This document shows, in pieces, positions 14,603-16,256 of a stretch of 16,256 nucleotides of DNA (position 1 is its first letter; each line of letters starts with the position of its first letter). The notes under the pieces were generated by a model. It did not search any database. It saw only the letters and a program-made list of their open reading frames with translations, and was not told where the DNA came from. The DNA comes from Halobacteriales archaeon QS_9_70_65 (GTDB taxonomy: Archaea; Halobacteriota; Halobacteria; Halobacteriales; Haloarculaceae), in NCBI GenBank assembly GCA_003023535.1, contig PXSC01000100.1, forward strand, positions 1-16,256, given 5' to 3'. Position numbers and translations under genes: made by a program.

Positions 14603-15694
14603 ATGACCGCCACTGCCACAAAAACGCTCGAAGCCACGCTCGCGCTGCCAACGGCGCACAAAGAGCAACGACTTCAGCGTACTGTGGCGACGTATCGACG
14701 CGCTCTTTCGGAGTCGTTCGACTCCGGCGCGGACACGCAGACGGCGGTCAACCATGTCGTCACCGGCTACACGCTCACGTCCTACGCCAAAGACGCGCTC
14801 AAGAACTACGTCCCGCAGCTCCGGGAGACGTACAACGCTTTGGAGTTGGACGACGACCACCCTGTCCGGTTCACGAATCGGGGCTGGCGTCTTGACCACT
14901 CCGAGGAGCGCGAGCACGAGTTCTGTTGGCGTGTCCCGCAGGCTGGACGCGGCAACGCCTTCTGGATTCCACTCCGCATCAACCCCGCACAATGTGAGTT
15001 GTGGGACGACCTCCTCGACGGCGATGTGACGGTCGGAGAGTTCCGACTCCAAGAACACCGCACCAACTGGGTGCTTCACGTCACCGTCGAGTACGAGGTC
15101 GCGGAACCCGAGGAGCCGGACGACCCGACGCCGGTCGGCTTCGACATCGGCGAATCCAAACTCCTGACGGGCTGTGCCTGTCAGGACGGTACTCCGACCC
15201 AACCGATGCTGTTCGACGGCGGACGCGCCCGTCACCTCCGTAAAGAGATGCACACGACACTCTGCCGCCTCCAAGAGCGAGACGCCGCCGAGTGGCGCGT
15301 GGACGAACGATTCAGCCACTACCAGAACGCCCTCACGGACATCGTGGAGAAGGCGTCTCGGCAGGCCGTCGAGTACGCCAGACAGTTCGAGAATCCGATT
15401 ATCGTGCTCGAAGACCTGTCGTACATCCGCGAACATCTCGACTACGGCAAGTGGATGAACCGCCGACTTCACAACTGGGCCTTCGCGCGCCTTTCCGGGC
15501 GCATCGATCATAAGGCCCGTGACGCTGGGATTCCGGTGCGGTTCGTGAATCCAGCGTACACAAGTCAGACGTGCCACGCCTGCGGTCACCTCGGTTCGCG
15601 GTCGTCGCAGGCCGAGTTTCGGTGTACGAACGACGAATGTTGGGTAACGGAGTACCAAGCGGACATCAACGCGGTCGTCAGGACTGCGTCCTGA
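14603..15694 (+). CDS. tnpB: RNA-guided endonuclease TnpB, early stop at the C-terminus
   Basis: A 363-residue TnpB, the RNA-guided endonuclease ancestor of Cas12. RuvC residues are Asp181 in GFDIGESK, Glu270 in IVLEDLSYIRE and Asp354 in EYQADINA. The zinc finger has Cys324, Cys327, Cys341 and Cys346 (CHACG ... CTNDEC). The ATG at 14603 (MTATATKTLEATLAL) is preferred over an upstream in-frame start at 14531. After DINA a double-hairpin insertion reads VVRTAS and TGA; the usual tail NIAGRRNPWGESLPW remains in frame behind it. So all catalytic parts are present but about 70 C-terminal residues are cut off. Whether it still works is unknown. Upstream, TTCTTATGTATC near 14566-14577 may be the TATA element. 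Confidence 0.88.
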   Translation: MTATATKTLEATLALPTAHKEQRLQRTVATYRRALSESFDSGADTQTAVNHVVTGYTLTSYAKDALKNYVPQLRETYNALELDDDHPVRFTNRGWRLDHSEEREHEFCWRVPQAGRGNAFWIPLRINPAQCELWDDLLDGDVTVGEFRLQEHRTNWVLHVTVEYEVAEPEEPDDPTPVGFDIGESKLLTGCACQDGTPTQPMLFDGGRARHLRKEMHTTLCRLQERDAAEWRVDERFSHYQNALTDIVEKASRQAVEYARQFENPIIVLEDLSYIREHLDYGKWMNRRLHNWAFARLSGRIDHKARDAGIPVRFVNPAYTSQTCHACGHLGSRSSQAEFRCTNDECWVTEYQADINAVVRTAS

Positions 15695-15731
15695 CGGGCA
15701 GCCAGAAATCTGCGATTTCTGGCCACGGCGG
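15675..15731 (+). repeat. Double-hairpin insertion in tnpB, first copy
   Basis: Hairpin 1 is CGTCAGGAC-TGC-GTCCTGACG (15676-15696), linker GGCA, hairpin 2 GCCAGAAATC-TGC-GATTTCTGGC (15701-15723). GCGG occurs directly before (15671-15674) and at the end (15728-15731), as a 4-base target duplication would. Removing 57 bases restores the frame AAC GCG GCC AAT ATC (NAANI) expected for TnpB. The stop codon TGA at 15692-15694 lies in hairpin 1. Confidence 0.8.
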
Positions 15732-15949
15732 CCAATATCGCCGGTCGCCGCAACCCGTGGGGAGAGAGCCTGCCTTGGAAATCGGCAGGCGATGACTCGC
15801 CACGGGACGGGAGTGCTTGTGACAGCACCACGGGACACCGGGAGGCGAGTCGGAAATCCCGACAGACGACTCTCTCGGCGTACAGTTCCGGAACCTCCTC
15901 GCATAACGAGACTCCCCTTGTAGGAAGCCCCGCCGTTCACGGCGGGTGA
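15728..15949 (+). pseudogene. Detached C-terminal tail of TnpB
   Basis: In the same frame as tnpB, behind the premature stop, this reads AANIAGRRNPWGESLPWKSA, then GDDSPRDGSACDSTTGHREA, then SRKSRQTTLSAYSSG and on to a TGA at 15947-15949 in the right-end hairpin. It is the typical tail of haloarchaeal TnpB proteins. No other lesion is seen, so the insertion looks recent. It also covers the zone where the omega-RNA of such elements usually lies. Confidence 0.75.
15929..15946 (+). repeat. Right-end hairpin of the IS element
   Basis: CCCGCCG (15929-15935), loop TTCA, CGGCGGG (15940-15946): perfect 7-base arms near the right end. It resembles the left-end hairpin in base composition and is typical of haloarchaeal IS1341-type right ends. 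Confidence 0.75.
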
Positions 15950-16031
15950 GGATGTCACGTCCGTCGGTGGACGACGGGCGATGAAAAGCGTCCCGCTCCG
16001 TGGCGGCCACCTCGCAGACGGGACGGGCCCG

Positions 16032-16256
16032 CTACCGCAGGTGGGCGCCGGCCAGCGAGACGGAGCACCGCTCGGCGTCGTAGCCGGCGTCCGACAGCCC
16101 GGTATCCAGCGCGAAGACCGTCTCGCCGAGCATCGCCATCGAGGCCTCGCCGCCGGCCGCCGAGACGTCCTCGATGGCCTCCCGGACCGCCGGCGTCAGC
16201 AGGCCGACCTCGCGGGCGAAGCTCCGGGAGACGTGCATGAACGTCTCCAGGGTCGG
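16032..16256 (-). CDS. Pantoate kinase, C-terminal part (partial)
   Basis: The last 74 residues of a GHMP-type kinase run in from the right edge: PTLETFMHVSRSFAREVGLL, then TPAVREAIEDVSAAGGEAS, then MAMLGETVFAL, ending SVSLAGAHLR. The GEASMAMLGETVFAL stretch and the FMxxSxxFAxExGL pattern are those of archaeal pantoate kinase (COG1829). This enzyme phosphorylates pantoate to 4-phosphopantoate, the substrate of the ligase at 13563. Both genes are on the minus strand. Without the IS element they would be about 75 bases apart, so they likely formed a two-gene coenzyme A operon. The active-site part lies outside the window. Confidence 0.75.
   Translation of the reverse strand, partial: PTLETFMHVSRSFAREVGLLTPAVREAIEDVSAAGGEASMAMLGETVFALDTGLSDAGYDAERCSVSLAGAHLR

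Larger units (their letters stand above)
14311..15957 (+). mobile_element. IS200/IS605-family element, tnpB-only (IS1341-type)
   Basis: The element has a left-end hairpin at 14329-14348, a divergent small ORF, tnpB and a right-end hairpin at 15929-15946. There is no tnpA, so it is a tnpB-only (IS1341-type) element, which would need a transposase acting in trans. Ends are inferred from the hairpins and from the start codon of the neighbouring gene; IS200/IS605 elements leave no target duplication, so a precise border is not shown. In the family the right-end region also gives the guide omega-RNA for TnpB; here it would lie before about 15957. Insertion separated pantoate kinase from phosphopantothenate synthetase. 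Confidence 0.8.

Noticed and set aside
14306..15958. A 550-codon minus-strand open frame over the IS element
   Set aside because: It is the shadow of tnpB, which carries clear RuvC and zinc-finger motifs on the other strand.
1..16256. tRNA or rRNA genes
   Set aside because: I saw no cloverleaf-like or rRNA sequence on either strand, though a tRNA search was not run.

Overview
The window reads as chromosomal DNA of a haloarchaeon (class Halobacteria). Coding DNA is very GC-rich, predicted proteins are strongly acidic, several genes have a TATA-like box about 25-28 bases before the start codon (the usual arrangement for leaderless haloarchaeal transcripts), and several families are typical of Halobacteria (DUF5788, DUF7139-like, Mut7-C, DUF433/DUF5615 pair, IS1341-type TnpB). 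No genus is claimed.

Layout, left to right. 1-1733: the start of a response regulator running off the edge, a 45-residue zinc-finger protein, a YdjM-like membrane hydrolase and a CinA-type nicotinamide-nucleotide amidase, all on the minus strand. About 1920-3000: an AT-richer stretch with one lipoprotein gene and a 520-base gene-free zone containing a double-hairpin element. 3010-5405: a class I aminotransferase, then a Get3/ArsA-type ATPase whose P-loop is broken by an 8-base tandem duplication. 5413-8199: a glycerate kinase behind an internally deleted SDR gene, a C-terminal scrap of a HAD hydrolase, and a DUF5615 toxin / DUF433 antitoxin pair that both carry frameshifts. 8342-12681: endonuclease V, an AN1-finger rhomboid protein with an internal deletion, a DUF5788 protein, a PolX-type repair polymerase with a triple 45-base repeat and an internal deletion, and a Mut7-C protein. 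12706-13470: a DUF7139-like membrane protein. 13563-16256: two neighbouring coenzyme A genes (phosphopantothenate synthetase and pantoate kinase), separated by a tnpB-only IS200/IS605 element.

Two themes stand out. First, seven genes in about 8 kb (4312-12205) carry frame-breaking lesions: small tandem duplications (8 and 5 bases), a 2-base loss, an extra base in a G6 run, three internal deletions and one 5' truncation. Their neighbours are intact. This is either real decay or a signature of badly joined contigs in a draft assembly, and the sequence alone cannot decide. Second, the tnpB gene has a 57-base double-hairpin insertion, flanked by GCGG, that puts a stop in front of a still readable C-terminal tail. 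A second module with the same architecture but different, still paired stems lies at 2639-2688. This may be a small palindromic element family in this genome and is the most interesting candidate for something undescribed.
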